A stretch of 64,000 nucleotides of DNA from assembly GCA_015472025.1 (NCBI GenBank), contig BNHL01000001.1:868001-932000 (forward strand), written 5' to 3'. Under the pieces are notes generated by a model, which ran no database searches, was not told the origin of the DNA, and worked only from the letters and a program-made list of their open reading frames with translations. A program made the position numbers and the translations under genes. Of the stretch, positions 42,351-51,850 are shown piece after piece. The stretch is from Cytophagales bacterium WSM2-2 (GTDB lineage: Bacteria > Bacteroidota > Bacteroidia > Cytophagales > Cyclobacteriaceae). Position 1 is the stretch's first letter. Every line of letters begins with the position of its first letter.

Positions 42351-43430
42351 ATGCAATTCCGCAAAGCACCTTTCCTGGTTGGATTACTGTTTGTTTCAGT
42401 CTCATCGTTTTCACAAGGCCTTGGCATCCCTTCAAAAAAAGGAGTCATTGGTTTCGGGAATCTCCCTGTTTTTACAGGCGTGCGATTCAACTTCGTTGAC
42501 AAGAATGTAGAAAAGGTTAACGGAATTAATGTAACTGTTTGGCAAACCAAGGATGAGAGTCTTCAAAGTGGTACCGTCAATGGTATTTCTCTAGGATTGC
42601 CTCTGGCCATGGGCAGTCAAAATAAAAATGGAATTGGTGTGGGCATTTTCGGAGTTGCGGCTACCAAGAATCTGGCGGGCGTAAATATTGGAGGCCTTGG
42701 TGTTGGAGCTGGTGGAAATGTCACGGGTCTCAATGTAGGCGGACTTGGGATCGGATCGGGTGGAAATCTCAAAGGAATAAATATTGGAGGATTGGGAGCT
42801 GGTTCGGGTGGTGATGTCTACGGAGTTAACATTGGAGGACTGGGAATTGGTGCCGGTGGCGACTTGGTTGGTTTTAGCTTTGGAGGGCTTGGTGTTGGCG
42901 GAGGCGATGATATCTCTGGAATTAGCTTCGGTGGATTAGGTGTAGGTGCCGGTGGTGATATCAAAGGGATTTCTTTCGGAGGCTTAGGCGTTGGTGCGGG
43001 TAAATCAGTAAAAGGGTTTGCCGCAGCTCTTCTCGGTGTTGGTGCAGGTAAGGAATTAAAAGGAATTATTGTATCCGGTTTGGCTGCCGGAAGCCCTAAG
43101 GTCAGTGCACTGGCGATAGCTCCGTTGGTGGGCGGTGAAAGGGTTCAGGGATTCATCATTGCACCGGCACACCTGTTGGTCGGTGGCAATAAAAAATTCA
43201 GACATGAAGAAGTAACAACCACCGAAGTAAACGGATTATTCAAAGGGGTCTCCATAAGCGCCTACAATAAAATCAATGGCCAGCTCAATGGCGTTTCTTT
43301 CGGAGTTGTCAACTACACCCAGAGAATAAAAGGTGTTCAGTTCGGGCTAATCAACATTGTGAAAGAAAATCCGAAAGGACTCCGCGTCCTTCCGTTTTTC
43401 AATATGCGATTTGGAAAGAAAGGCCAATAA
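42351..43430 (+). CDS. LA_2272-type surface repeat protein
   Basis: A 359-residue exported protein with a signal peptide (MQFRKAPFLVGLLFVSVSSFSQ). Residues about 111-238 hold eight copies of a 16-residue repeat with the frame NxGGLGxGxGGxxxG, such as INIGGLGAGSGGDVYG. The last copies decay into variants (FAAALLGVGAGKELKG). The pattern matches LA_2272-family surface repeat proteins and predicts a stacked beta-helix. The flanks, ending LINIVKENPKG, resemble the family's C-terminal strand set. Export by T9SS or as a beta-barrel-linked protein is possible. The ATG at 42351 was chosen. Confidence 0.85.
   Translation: MQFRKAPFLVGLLFVSVSSFSQGLGIPSKKGVIGFGNLPVFTGVRFNFVDKNVEKVNGINVTVWQTKDESLQSGTVNGISLGLPLAMGSQNKNGIGVGIFGVAATKNLAGVNIGGLGVGAGGNVTGLNVGGLGIGSGGNLKGINIGGLGAGSGGDVYGVNIGGLGIGAGGDLVGFSFGGLGVGGGDDISGISFGGLGVGAGGDIKGISFGGLGVGAGKSVKGFAAALLGVGAGKELKGIIVSGLAAGSPKVSALAIAPLVGGERVQGFIIAPAHLLVGGNKKFRHEEVTTTEVNGLFKGVSISAYNKINGQLNGVSFGVVNYTQRIKGVQFGLINIVKENPKGLRVLPFFNMRFGKKGQ
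42681..43064 (+). repeat. Eight in-frame 48-bp coding repeats
   Basis: The DNA for the glycine-rich repeats has a 48-bp period over about 384 bp. Copies differ by synonymous and conservative changes, so it is an old coding array. It is not a CRISPR array, as the unit is coding and has no unique spacers. Confidence 0.8.
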
Positions 43431-43432
43431 CT

Positions 43433-44911
43433 TTAGTTCGCATCGGCCTGTGCATACAGCGACTTGCCTGTAACAAAATCATAAAGCGTCAATCTTCTTA
43501 AATTGAAATAAGCAGTCCAAAAAGATTTGAGGGCCGTAATATAATTCCGCTTGGCGTTATCTTTTTCAGTAAGAGCGATTGCCAGGTTGGTAATATCAAT
43601 TTTTCCAATCAGGTACCTGTTTTGCGCAACGATATAACGTTCCAGGGCAACAGCATCGGATTTCTTCGTGATCTCGATTTGCAAACGCAACAATTCAAAC
43701 TGACGTACCTGGGTGATTATCTCTTGCTCGAAGTTGACTTCATCCTGCGCTATGGTAAAATCATTGAGTCGTTTGTTTGCATAAGCTGTCTGCATCAGTG
43801 ATCTCCTTCTGCCCCAGTCGATAATGGGAATATTAAACGAGAGAGATCCGATTTGTTGTGTCGAGGGTGCCCTGTACAAATCGGGAATGATTGGTGCAGA
43901 GTTGTTCAGTCCATAAGAGGCAGAAATATTTGCCTGGTAACGCTGACCCTTTGCTTGTGCAACACTTGCCTCTGCTTCAATCCTTCTCCGGTCAAAAGCG
44001 ATATAATCCGCACGGTTTTTCTTGGCGTGTGCCAATGCCTCTTCTTCCGTCAACTCAAATTCGGGAATTGCCTCCGGCATAACCAGGTTAAAATTGTCAC
44101 CGTCCTTTAAACCAATGTAAGTGCGAAGGCGAAGCATTCCGTTTTGGAGATCGAGTTTAGCCTGTGCAACATCCTGCCTCGATCTTAATAATTGAAGTTC
44201 TACCTGAAGCAATTTGTCCTGTGAAGTTGTACCGATGTTATAACGGCCTTGTTCAATTTTATGGATTGTATCGTTGTTGGCTAGGTTAAACTTGGCAATC
44301 TGCTCATTGGCCTGGTAAGTCAACACATCAAAGAAACGACTGGCGGCCTCCCGTGAGATCGACTCCATATCTTGTACGTACTGCCGTTTAGACTCCTCTA
44401 GAATAATCGGCTTGGTCTTTTTATCCCAGCGCAATGGGTTGTATGAAAATACCGGCTGAGTCAACTGAATATTATAGAGACCCGACTGCCAAGCTTCGCG
44501 ATTGATATTGGCGCCTGGATTGTTTGGATCCGGGGCCACACTATTGATGTAGAGATAATTCGTATTTACTGAAACTGTTCCTCCTGTCCATGGAATGGGT
44601 TGTAATAATCCCAGGTTCATTGAAGGAGTAAAATTGGTTGCTTGCCTGAAGGCTACAGACCCATCGTTTTGAGGCGTATTGGAAAAACCACTTGTGTATG
44701 GAGAGGAAGCGTTTAGGCGAAGCTGTGGGTTGTAGTTCGTTTTATACGAAACATACTGCCAGTAGCTGGTCTCCTTCTGGGTTAGCGCCTGCTTTGAAAA
44801 TGGCGATTGGTTGATTGCCAGTTGAATCACTTCCGTGATCGTATACTTGGTTTGGGCAATCGAGGCGTGTGCGATAATTATCAGCCCCGCAATAAAAAAT
44901 TTTCTATTCAT
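43433..44911 (-). CDS. TolC-family outer-membrane efflux protein
   Basis: A 492-residue TolC-like protein with a signal peptide (MNRKFFIAGLIIIAHASIAQ). YTITEVIQLAINQSPFSKQA is the typical first helix. The paired helical and strand blocks are clear: GLYNIQLTQPVFSYNPLRW, then ISASYGLNNSAPIIPD and LSFNIPIIDWGRRRSL. It is the last gene of a three-gene operon; its ATG (44909-44911) overlaps the stop of the permease gene by 8 bp. It should be the outer-membrane channel of that exporter. The TolC at 14180 is a separate copy. Confidence 0.9.
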   Translation of the reverse strand: MNRKFFIAGLIIIAHASIAQTKYTITEVIQLAINQSPFSKQALTQKETSYWQYVSYKTNYNPQLRLNASSPYTSGFSNTPQNDGSVAFRQATNFTPSMNLGLLQPIPWTGGTVSVNTNYLYINSVAPDPNNPGANINREAWQSGLYNIQLTQPVFSYNPLRWDKKTKPIILEESKRQYVQDMESISREAASRFFDVLTYQANEQIAKFNLANNDTIHKIEQGRYNIGTTSQDKLLQVELQLLRSRQDVAQAKLDLQNGMLRLRTYIGLKDGDNFNLVMPEAIPEFELTEEEALAHAKKNRADYIAFDRRRIEAEASVAQAKGQRYQANISASYGLNNSAPIIPDLYRAPSTQQIGSLSFNIPIIDWGRRRSLMQTAYANKRLNDFTIAQDEVNFEQEIITQVRQFELLRLQIEITKKSDAVALERYIVAQNRYLIGKIDITNLAIALTEKDNAKRNYITALKSFWTAYFNLRRLTLYDFVTGKSLYAQADAN

Positions 44912-46277
44912 AACGTAAGGATGCAATTGGATCTTGTTCGGCTGCTTTTCGTGCGGGGGCAATCCCAAAGATCAAGCCAACCGTAGCCGCAACACCAAAA
45001 GACAAAATGATAGATGAGAAACTGATAATGGTAGGAATATTTGCGATCGAAGAAACCAGGAACGCCAGCGAAATACCCAATGCTACCCCGATCATCCCGC
45101 CCGTACCGCTGATCATCACTGCTTCGAAAAGAAACTGCTGCACAACATCGCTTTTCTTCGCTCCAATCGACAAACGCAAACCTATTTCCTTGATCCGTTC
45201 CAGTACCGAGGCTAGCATGATATTCATAATCCCGATGCCGCCCACCAACAATGAAATTCCGGCTATGGCACCAAGGACATAGTTAAAAATATCATTCGTA
45301 CGCTGCTGTTGTTTCAGAAGCAGTTCAGGAATTTCAATTTCGTAGTCGACAACTTCATAGTGTTTGCGTTCAAGCAGACGCGCCAATATTTCTGCCGTTG
45401 ACTGCATCTTATCTGTTTCCCTCACCTGGATAACTAGCCTGTCGAGCTGGTGATAGTTTTTCTTATCTGCTTCACTTTCGTTGGATGAGCTCGAGTTGAA
45501 AACCATTCCACGGCTTTGAGCACCGGCAAGGCGGATGGATTCAGCTGTAACCAGGTCGCGGTTCTCATAGCGAATCAATACACTTTGTAGAGGAGCATAA
45601 ATATCCATGTTAAAATCACGGATGCCCAGTTTACTGATGGAATTGTTGGACACGAGGCGTTCGCGAAGAACACCTACAATGGTAAGCCACTGTGTGCCCA
45701 CTTTAATGTTTTTACCGATCGGATCTTCGGTTGGGAAGAATTTGCTCTTGATACTTGCCCCGATCACACAAACCGGCAAACCGTTTCTGAGTTGCTCTAA
45801 GTTAAACAACCTTCCCTCGGCCAGTTGAAAATCGTAAATCTCAAAATAAGTCGGCTCCACGCCCACAAGCTTTGCCGAACGTCTCACTCCTTTGCGAACG
45901 ACATTCGTTTCTAAAATTATTTCGGGGCTTATTTTGTTGATGCCAGGAACAGCTTCTTTGATACTGCCAACATCCCGGATTGTAAGGCCGGGTGAGAATT
46001 TCTTCTTTTCTTTCTTCCCTCCCTCTTGTTCTTTGAGTTTCTCTTCTTTTTGTTCAACAATGGGTTTGACCACGATGTTGTTAACACCTACCAGTTTGAT
46101 CTGGTTAATAATTTCCTGCTGAGCTCCGTTACCAATAGCCAGCATGGCAATTACAGCAGCGACACCGAAGATGATACCGAGCGCGGTGAGTAACGAGCGG
46201 ATGCGATTTGCTATGACAGCGTCAATAGCGATGTAAAGATTGGCGAGCAATCTTTGATAAACGGCTTTAGGAAGCAT
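44904..46277 (-). CDS. MacB-type ABC transporter permease
   Basis: A 457-residue permease. The N-terminal transmembrane helix (IANRIRSLLTALGIIFGVAAVIAMLAIG) is followed by a periplasmic MacB_PCD domain (about 50-330). The FtsX-like membrane block has three helices: GAIAGISLLVGGIGIMNIMLASVLERIKEIGLR, ISGTGGMIGVALGISLAFL and IILSFGVAATVGLIFGIAPA. The cytoplasmic ATPase domain of full-length MacB is absent, so it needs a separate ATPase. It overlaps the adaptor stop codon (TAATG) and the TolC start, forming a tight operon. The substrate could be a macrolide, peptide or lipid. Confidence 0.9.
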   Translation of the reverse strand: MLPKAVYQRLLANLYIAIDAVIANRIRSLLTALGIIFGVAAVIAMLAIGNGAQQEIINQIKLVGVNNIVVKPIVEQKEEKLKEQEGGKKEKKKFSPGLTIRDVGSIKEAVPGINKISPEIILETNVVRKGVRRSAKLVGVEPTYFEIYDFQLAEGRLFNLEQLRNGLPVCVIGASIKSKFFPTEDPIGKNIKVGTQWLTIVGVLRERLVSNNSISKLGIRDFNMDIYAPLQSVLIRYENRDLVTAESIRLAGAQSRGMVFNSSSSNESEADKKNYHQLDRLVIQVRETDKMQSTAEILARLLERKHYEVVDYEIEIPELLLKQQQRTNDIFNYVLGAIAGISLLVGGIGIMNIMLASVLERIKEIGLRLSIGAKKSDVVQQFLFEAVMISGTGGMIGVALGISLAFLVSSIANIPTIISFSSIILSFGVAATVGLIFGIAPARKAAEQDPIASLRYE

Positions 46278-47626
46278 TATTTCTTAGGTGAAGGGGTGCT
46301 TTGTACTATTTCTTTGGGAGCATCGGCTTTCTTGTCTTTGCCCTCATCACCACTCTTCTTCTTGCGCTTGCCGTTCATCTCTGGTAACAAAACTACCGGT
46401 TCATCTTCGCTATCCGGTGGTACAGACAAAAACAACCGGTCGCTTTCTACCAAGCCGCCAACAATGATGGCTTCGTTTGAATTAGTCTCACCGATCATTA
46501 CCTCCTGCTTTACAGTACTGCCTCCTTTTTGTTTGAAAACATAAGTTATCGTGTCGTGATCGCTGTGGAGACACTCCAGGGGAACATATAATGCATCTTT
46601 CACTTCGTTAGCAACAATTTTGTTGCTGGTTGTCATCGAAGGACGTAATGTTGCATCGGTGCCTTCAATTTCCACGAGTACTTCAAAAACTTTCGCATCC
46701 GAATTCGGGCGTTGTTCACCTACGTTGGCAACATGAACAACCTTGCCTTTTAATTTCTTGTCCGGGTAAGCATCCAATCCCACTTCTACTTTTTGACCGG
46801 GCTTTATTTTACGAATGTCCACTTCGTTTACAAACGTTTTTGACTGCATCTTGGTGAGATCAGGAAGTGTTGCCACTGTTGGCTCCCACATGTGTATCTG
46901 TGAACCTGCTTTCACTGCCTTTCCATCCCAGCCTTTTTCATAGATCACCATTCCGGCATCCGGTGCTTTTACATCAAATGCCTGCATAATCTTATTCATC
47001 CCATCGAACTCGTTAGTTACTTTCCTGAGTTCTGCGCCTACTTCGCGCATCTTTTCAACGTTCTGATTCTTCTTGATCTTGTAATTTTCCAACGCTTGTT
47101 GATAGCCGCGCTTTGCTTTGTCAAGGTCGATTTCGGTTTGCTTGATCGTAGCCGGTGGTTCAAACTTGGATTGCTGACGTATGATATCTTTTTCTTCTAC
47201 AGTGTACTTGAGGTTGATCAACTCGTCACGTGACTGTCGCATTTGCAACGTGGTGTCAAGTTGTGTTTGAACAAATTTGCTGTTGGCCTTCTCAAGGTCA
47301 ATTTGCTTTTGAGCAAATTTGTTTTGAAACTCAGAACGGTCAAGTGTAGCCACCCAATCCCCTTTTTTGACAACCGTTCCTTCATCAATGATACTTTGAA
47401 TGGTCACGTTCCAGATTTGAAAATTTCTTAAGCCATCCGGCCCCAGAATTTTTACAGAATTCTTGGCTTCCAGTTCTCCTGTGGTTTCAATCTCCACCTT
47501 AAAATCACCTTTCTTTACCACAGAAAGAATGTCTGCAGTAGTACCAGGTTCACTGCCACTAACCACAAAATATCCTACCAGGACTGTGGCTATGACTACT
47601 GCTGAAATGATAATCTTCCGTTTCAT
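46277..47626 (-). CDS. Periplasmic adaptor subunit of an export system (MacA/HlyD type)
   Basis: A 449-residue membrane-fusion protein. It has one N-terminal membrane anchor (IIISAVVIATVLVGYFVVSG). A lipoyl half with GDWVATLDRSEF is followed by a long coiled coil (about 90-210), then the beta-barrel domain (TFVNEVDIRKIKPGQKVEVGLDAYPDKKLKGKVVHVANVG). The C-terminus is lysine-rich. It links the MacB-type permease to TolC. It is the first gene of the operon, with 200 bp of promoter region upstream shared with the divergent GH13 gene. Confidence 0.9.
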   Translation of the reverse strand: MKRKIIISAVVIATVLVGYFVVSGSEPGTTADILSVVKKGDFKVEIETTGELEAKNSVKILGPDGLRNFQIWNVTIQSIIDEGTVVKKGDWVATLDRSEFQNKFAQKQIDLEKANSKFVQTQLDTTLQMRQSRDELINLKYTVEEKDIIRQQSKFEPPATIKQTEIDLDKAKRGYQQALENYKIKKNQNVEKMREVGAELRKVTNEFDGMNKIMQAFDVKAPDAGMVIYEKGWDGKAVKAGSQIHMWEPTVATLPDLTKMQSKTFVNEVDIRKIKPGQKVEVGLDAYPDKKLKGKVVHVANVGEQRPNSDAKVFEVLVEIEGTDATLRPSMTTSNKIVANEVKDALYVPLECLHSDHDTITYVFKQKGGSTVKQEVMIGETNSNEAIIVGGLVESDRLFLSVPPDSEDEPVVLLPEMNGKRKKKSGDEGKDKKADAPKEIVQSTPSPKK

Positions 47627-47761
47627 AAATTAATAGGGTTAAGGATTTACAAGCTTATGGTATACCGGGTCTACACCATAATGGTTACACAATTCACATT
47701 ATTGTACGCCCGTTAATATAAATTATCTACAGAATATAGGATGCTGCAAGTTTGTAAAAAG

Positions 47762-47795
47762 TTGAGACAGTCGATTCATTTACCGTTAACTTTAG
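47762..47795 (+). promoter_or_regulatory. Candidate promoter of the GH13 lipoprotein gene
   Basis: TTG (47762-47764) and TAACTTTAG (47787-47795), 22 bp apart, resemble Bacteroidota -33 and -7 elements. The ATG lies 31 bp downstream at 47827. Confidence 0.35.
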
Positions 47796-47826
47796 CATAT
47801 AATTAAGAATCTTTAATCCCATTCTT

Positions 47827-49176
47827 ATGAATAAGTCACATTTAACACTGATTTTATTTTTATTCCTGCTTTCGTGCAAGGATTCAACGCCTAAAACTGA
47901 AACGGCAGAGTTCATAAACGGACATCCAGCGTGGATCATGCAGGGCAATATATATGAAGTTAATGTCCGTCAATTCACACCCGAAGGTACATTTAATGCC
48001 TTTGCGACACACCTGGACAGACTTAAGGAGATGGGAGTGCAGACGCTTTGGTTCATGCCCGTTAATCCAATCAGCAAGAAAGACCGCAAGGGCACACTCG
48101 GCAGTTATTATGCAGTGTCGAGTTATACTGCTGTAAATCCTGAGTTCGGCACCATGAGTGACTGGAAAAAACTTGTTGACGCTGCTCATGAAAAAGGCAT
48201 GAAGGTGATTATTGATTGGGTGCCTAATCATACAGGAGCAGATCATCCTTGGTTAGTGTCCCATCCTGATTTTTTTACAAAAGATAAAAATGGCAACCCC
48301 GCGGTGATGATGGATTGGACCGACACTCGTCAACTGGATTACCACAATCCCGTGATGGAGGACAGTATGATTACCTCCATGAAATATTGGATTACCAACT
48401 CCTCGATCGATGGCTTCCGGTGTGACGTGGCGTGGAATGTGCCCGGATCTTTTTGGAGCAAATGTATTCCTCAACTAAAAGCGGTCAAGCAAAATATTTT
48501 CATGCTCGCTGAAGGCGCTGACCCTTATCTTCACGAATCTGGTTTTGATGCCACTTACCCCTGGGACATGTTCCACATGATGGAGAAAATTGCCAAAGGC
48601 ACGCGACCTGCTTTTGCCATCGATAGTGTGAAACAAAAATATGATACGGCCTATGTTAAGACCGCCATTGAAATGTACTTCACCAGCAACCATGATGAGA
48701 ACAGTTGGAACAAGGCAGACTTCGGAACTTTTCCAGGATCCGTTCATGCACCCTTTGCTGTGCTTTCTCAAACGATGATACGAAGTGTGCCTCTGATCTA
48801 CGGAGGCCAGGAAGAGCCTGTACTTCGGGCGTTGCAGTTTTTCGAAAAGGACCCGATGACTTTCGGGAAATTTGAACGCGCTGCATTTTATAAAACGCTC
48901 CTTGCTCTTCGCACAAGAAATGCAGCCATGTCTGCAGATGCTTCATTTACAAAAGTAGACGCAGGAAATAGAGACGCAGTCTATGCATTCACCCGAGAGA
49001 AAAACGACAAAAGGGTCTTGGTGATCCTGAACCTTTCAGGCAAAGAACAGACCGTTACTCTCAACGACAAAAATCTGCATGGAAAAGCAAATAACGTATT
49101 CACCGGCAAAGAAGAGACTCTTTCGGATGTGCCCTCCACGTTGAATGCCTGGGGGTATTCTGTGTATGAGTACTAA
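47827..49176 (+). CDS. GH13 alpha-amylase-family lipoprotein
   Basis: A 449-residue lipoprotein (lipobox LLSC, Cys17). The GH13 catalytic set is complete: nucleophile Asp200 in GFRCDVAWN, acid Glu229 in MLAEGADP, and the third acid Asp290 in FTSNHDENSW. The earlier DWVPNHTG loop (about 130-137) is also present. It should hydrolyse or rearrange alpha-glucans, bound to the membrane. The C-terminal VLVILNLSGKEQTVTL part is the usual beta-sandwich. The next gene starts within its stop codon. Confidence 0.92.
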   Translation: MNKSHLTLILFLFLLSCKDSTPKTETAEFINGHPAWIMQGNIYEVNVRQFTPEGTFNAFATHLDRLKEMGVQTLWFMPVNPISKKDRKGTLGSYYAVSSYTAVNPEFGTMSDWKKLVDAAHEKGMKVIIDWVPNHTGADHPWLVSHPDFFTKDKNGNPAVMMDWTDTRQLDYHNPVMEDSMITSMKYWITNSSIDGFRCDVAWNVPGSFWSKCIPQLKAVKQNIFMLAEGADPYLHESGFDATYPWDMFHMMEKIAKGTRPAFAIDSVKQKYDTAYVKTAIEMYFTSNHDENSWNKADFGTFPGSVHAPFAVLSQTMIRSVPLIYGGQEEPVLRALQFFEKDPMTFGKFERAAFYKTLLALRTRNAAMSADASFTKVDAGNRDAVYAFTREKNDKRVLVILNLSGKEQTVTLNDKNLHGKANNVFTGKEETLSDVPSTLNAWGYSVYEY

Positions 49177-49628
49177 TGAAAAAGAAGGCTGCGAAAAAAC
49201 AAATGCAGAATGTGAGCTTCCGCTCGTTAGAAGAGTTTTTTGAATTTATCCCTAAGAATGAATTAAAAATCGTTGAAGCACTCCGTAAAATAATTCTTGA
49301 ATGCATTCCTGACTGCCAGGAAAAGCTGTCGTACAATGTTCCATACTACAAGAGGCACGCTAATATTTGTTTTCTCTGGCCGGCATCCATCACTTGGGGA
49401 GGAGTTAATCAAAAAGGGGTAAGATTTGGATTTACATCCGGATACTTTCTGCACGATGAAATTGGATATCTCGACAAGGGTGATCGCAAGCAAGTCTATT
49501 GGCGTGATTTTAACGATGCAAGAGAGATTGATACATCCTTGCTCGAATTCTATTTGCACCAGGCAGTATTGATCGACAACGAGAAGGCTAGAGAGAAATT
49601 GAAAGCTAAGAAAAAAATCACACGTTAA
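49176..49628 (+). CDS. DUF1801-domain protein
   Basis: A 150-residue cytoplasmic protein of the DUF1801 type. LEEFFEFIPKNELKIVEALRKIILECIPDCQEKLSYNVPYYKRHANICFLWPASI follows the family's opening. Lys-rich ends (MKKKAAKKQ, KAKKKITR) suggest nucleic-acid or acidic-partner contacts. Function unknown. Its ATG overlaps the GH13 stop (TAATG), so the two are coupled. Its last 11 bp overlap the convergent FecCD gene. Confidence 0.8.
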   Translation: MKKKAAKKQMQNVSFRSLEEFFEFIPKNELKIVEALRKIILECIPDCQEKLSYNVPYYKRHANICFLWPASITWGGVNQKGVRFGFTSGYFLHDEIGYLDKGDRKQVYWRDFNDAREIDTSLLEFYLHQAVLIDNEKAREKLKAKKKITR

Positions 49629-50622
49629 TTTTCTTGAATTTCATAACCTGCCAAATCACGACAGGTGCCCCGATCAGCGATGTCAACGCATTTAAAGGCA
49701 GTGACTGGGTATCGCTCATGAGCTGAGAAATACTATCGCAGAACAGCAGAAGCATTGCGCCACCACAGATAACCGTTGGCAAAAGGATTTTGTGATTAGT
49801 CGTTCGTGTGAATAAGCGCGCCAGGTGTGGCACAGCAAGCCCGACAAAAGCGATCGGCCCGCAGAAAGCCGTGATGGCGCCAGTCATCATACCCGTTGCT
49901 ATGACGATCCACAAACGGGAACGATCCACATTTACACCAAGGCTTCGGGCATAATTCTCTCCGAGAAGCCAACTGTTCAATGGTTTTAGTAAAATGAAGC
50001 TGACTGCTACTCCAAACAAAAAGACGGCTGCGATAACACCAATTTCGTCCCACCCCGTATTGCCAACACTTCCCATCGTCCACAAAACGTAAATCTGCAA
50101 ATCATCTGCAGTACTGATAAATTGCATCACACTCATAATAGATGAGGTTGCTGCTGCCAGCATCAGTCCGATAATCAGCAATGAAGTATTGTCGCGTACC
50201 CTACGAGCAACAGCCAGCATCAGCAAAAGCACCAGCATCCCGCCAACACCAGCGGCCAACGCGAGACCCCATTCATTAGAAGAAAAACTGAGTCCCCTTC
50301 CCAGGAGAACTAACATTCCAACAGCAAGACTAGCGCCTGAGCTAAGCCCCAGTACATCGGGGCCAGCCAGAGGATTGCGAAATAAAGTTTGCATCATCAG
50401 GCCTCCACATGCCAAGGATGCACCAGCTAACACACAAGTCACTGCCTTCGGCAAACGGAATTGCCAAAGAATGGTGTGAATCGTTGTTCCACTGCCACTA
50501 AAAATATTTTTGAAAAGCTCAGGAAGAGAAATACTTACGCTACCGATGCTGACATCAATGCAAAACAAAATAATCAGCAACGAGACCAGCAATACAAACC
50601 GTCCTGACTGATTTTTAAACAT
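49618..50622 (-). CDS. FecCD-family iron/B12 ABC transporter permease
   Basis: A 334-residue membrane protein with about nine to ten helices. LPKAVTCVLAGASLACGGLMMQTLFRNPLAGPDVLGLSSGA is the FecCD/BtuC signature. ARSLGVNVDRSRL and AFCGPIAFVGLAVPHLARLF are the ATPase-coupling and gating regions. Such permeases import siderophore-bound iron, heme or cobalamin with a separate ATPase and binding protein, and neither is next to this gene. Its start is 70 bp from the OmpA protein gene upstream. The substrate is unknown. Confidence 0.9.
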   Translation of the reverse strand: MFKNQSGRFVLLVSLLIILFCIDVSIGSVSISLPELFKNIFSGSGTTIHTILWQFRLPKAVTCVLAGASLACGGLMMQTLFRNPLAGPDVLGLSSGASLAVGMLVLLGRGLSFSSNEWGLALAAGVGGMLVLLLMLAVARRVRDNTSLLIIGLMLAAATSSIMSVMQFISTADDLQIYVLWTMGSVGNTGWDEIGVIAAVFLFGVAVSFILLKPLNSWLLGENYARSLGVNVDRSRLWIVIATGMMTGAITAFCGPIAFVGLAVPHLARLFTRTTNHKILLPTVICGGAMLLLFCDSISQLMSDTQSLPLNALTSLIGAPVVIWQVMKFKKINV

Positions 50623-50692
50623 TCGGCAAATATAATTAACAAATCGAGTGTGCGTTTTCTGTCAATCAATTCCAAATCTTTTGCCGTTTATT

Positions 50693-51775
50693 TCACTTCA
50701 CGATGAAAAAGACTTCCACCCTTCTATTAATTGCCCGTGCTTCATCCGAAGTTTCATCTTTGATCGGGTCCTTTTTTCCCGAGCCTTCGGCCTTTACTCT
50801 GGTTCGTGCAATTCCGTGACTGATTAGCCACTCTGCTACCGAAGATGCGCGCTTTTTAGAAAGTTCAAGGTTAAATTCATCCGTGCCGATGAAATCGGTA
50901 TGACCACGTACGATGATACTCCAGTTGGGATGTTTCGTCAGCATATTAACCAATTGCTGGAGTTCGGAAAAAGAAGTCTCCTTTAACGTGTAGTTGTCAA
51001 AATCAAATTGAACATTTTTAAGCACATAATATTCATTGGGGCGATAAGGCTCAAGTGTAACTGGTTTCTCTGAAAGCTGCAGAACCTTAACATCATCAAT
51101 ATAAAAATAGGCTTGCTGAGCGAGTAAGGGCTCCTTAGATTTAGAAGAATTGATATAAAAATTCTTAGTTTGGACATTAGTCGAAAAATTCCCGATCGTA
51201 ATAAATTTTTCTCCCCCTTTTGCTTTGTACCGATACGAGAATTTTGTCCACAGGCCCGTAGTGCGTCTGTCGTAAGGCTTGTTTGAATGCCATTCATAAG
51301 TTGCGGAGCCGATCACTCCATCATGTGTATAATTCGATGACGAATCACTGAGCAATATCCCAATCCGGTCAATACTGTATTTTGAATTGGAGGAGAGTTT
51401 AAAATAAAATTCTACCTGATACTCCTCATTGGTTTGCATAGAAGCATTGAACCGGGCTTGCAAGTACTCCCGGTAGCTGTTTTTCACATCATTGTTGTAT
51501 ACATAGATTCCGGCATAGCCTGAACCAGAGTTTGCTTTTGAATTGCCCGCCCAGTTGACAGGAACTCCTGCAAGTCCTTTGCCGCAGCTATTGAAAAGAT
51601 CAGGTGTTCCGGTTGAGGGGGAACTCCATCCGGGTGCGATCAATCCATCGGTTGAAGAATTGTATGAAACGGGGCACTTGTAAAATTCCTCGAAGCCCGG
51701 GTTAGGCACAAGATTTTGAGAATAAACACCATGCGAAAAGAAAGTGAAGCACACAAGAAAAAGACGGAGATTCAT
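50693..51775 (-). CDS. OmpA-family protein with N-terminal binding-like domain
   Basis: A 360-residue exported protein with a signal peptide (about 1-19, ending VYSQ). Residues about 22-240 form a beta-sandwich-like domain (LVPNPGFEEFYKCPVSYN, YVFKLSSNSKYSIDRIGI) resembling CBM or gliding-type surface modules. Residues about 250-360 are an OmpA C-terminal domain: VQFDFDNYTLKETSFSELQQL, IIVRGHTDFIGTDEFNLELSKKRASSVAEWL, and NRRVEVFFI, with peptidoglycan-binding Asp and Arg in the expected places. It may tie a surface ligand to the cell wall. The order of domains is confident; the ligand is unknown. Confidence 0.85.
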   Translation of the reverse strand: MNLRLFLVCFTFFSHGVYSQNLVPNPGFEEFYKCPVSYNSSTDGLIAPGWSSPSTGTPDLFNSCGKGLAGVPVNWAGNSKANSGSGYAGIYVYNNDVKNSYREYLQARFNASMQTNEEYQVEFYFKLSSNSKYSIDRIGILLSDSSSNYTHDGVIGSATYEWHSNKPYDRRTTGLWTKFSYRYKAKGGEKFITIGNFSTNVQTKNFYINSSKSKEPLLAQQAYFYIDDVKVLQLSEKPVTLEPYRPNEYYVLKNVQFDFDNYTLKETSFSELQQLVNMLTKHPNWSIIVRGHTDFIGTDEFNLELSKKRASSVAEWLISHGIARTRVKAEGSGKKDPIKDETSDEARAINRRVEVFFIVK

Positions 51776-51850
51776 CGGGTATTATTCAACGTTTTGAAAA
51801 TACGAATCTTGCTTTGCGCAATTCAACTATTTCTGAAACAATTATTGTTT

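Noticed and set aside
42681..43064. Regular 48-bp repeats resembling a CRISPR array
   Set aside because: The units are in-frame coding repeats without unique spacers and no cas gene is near.
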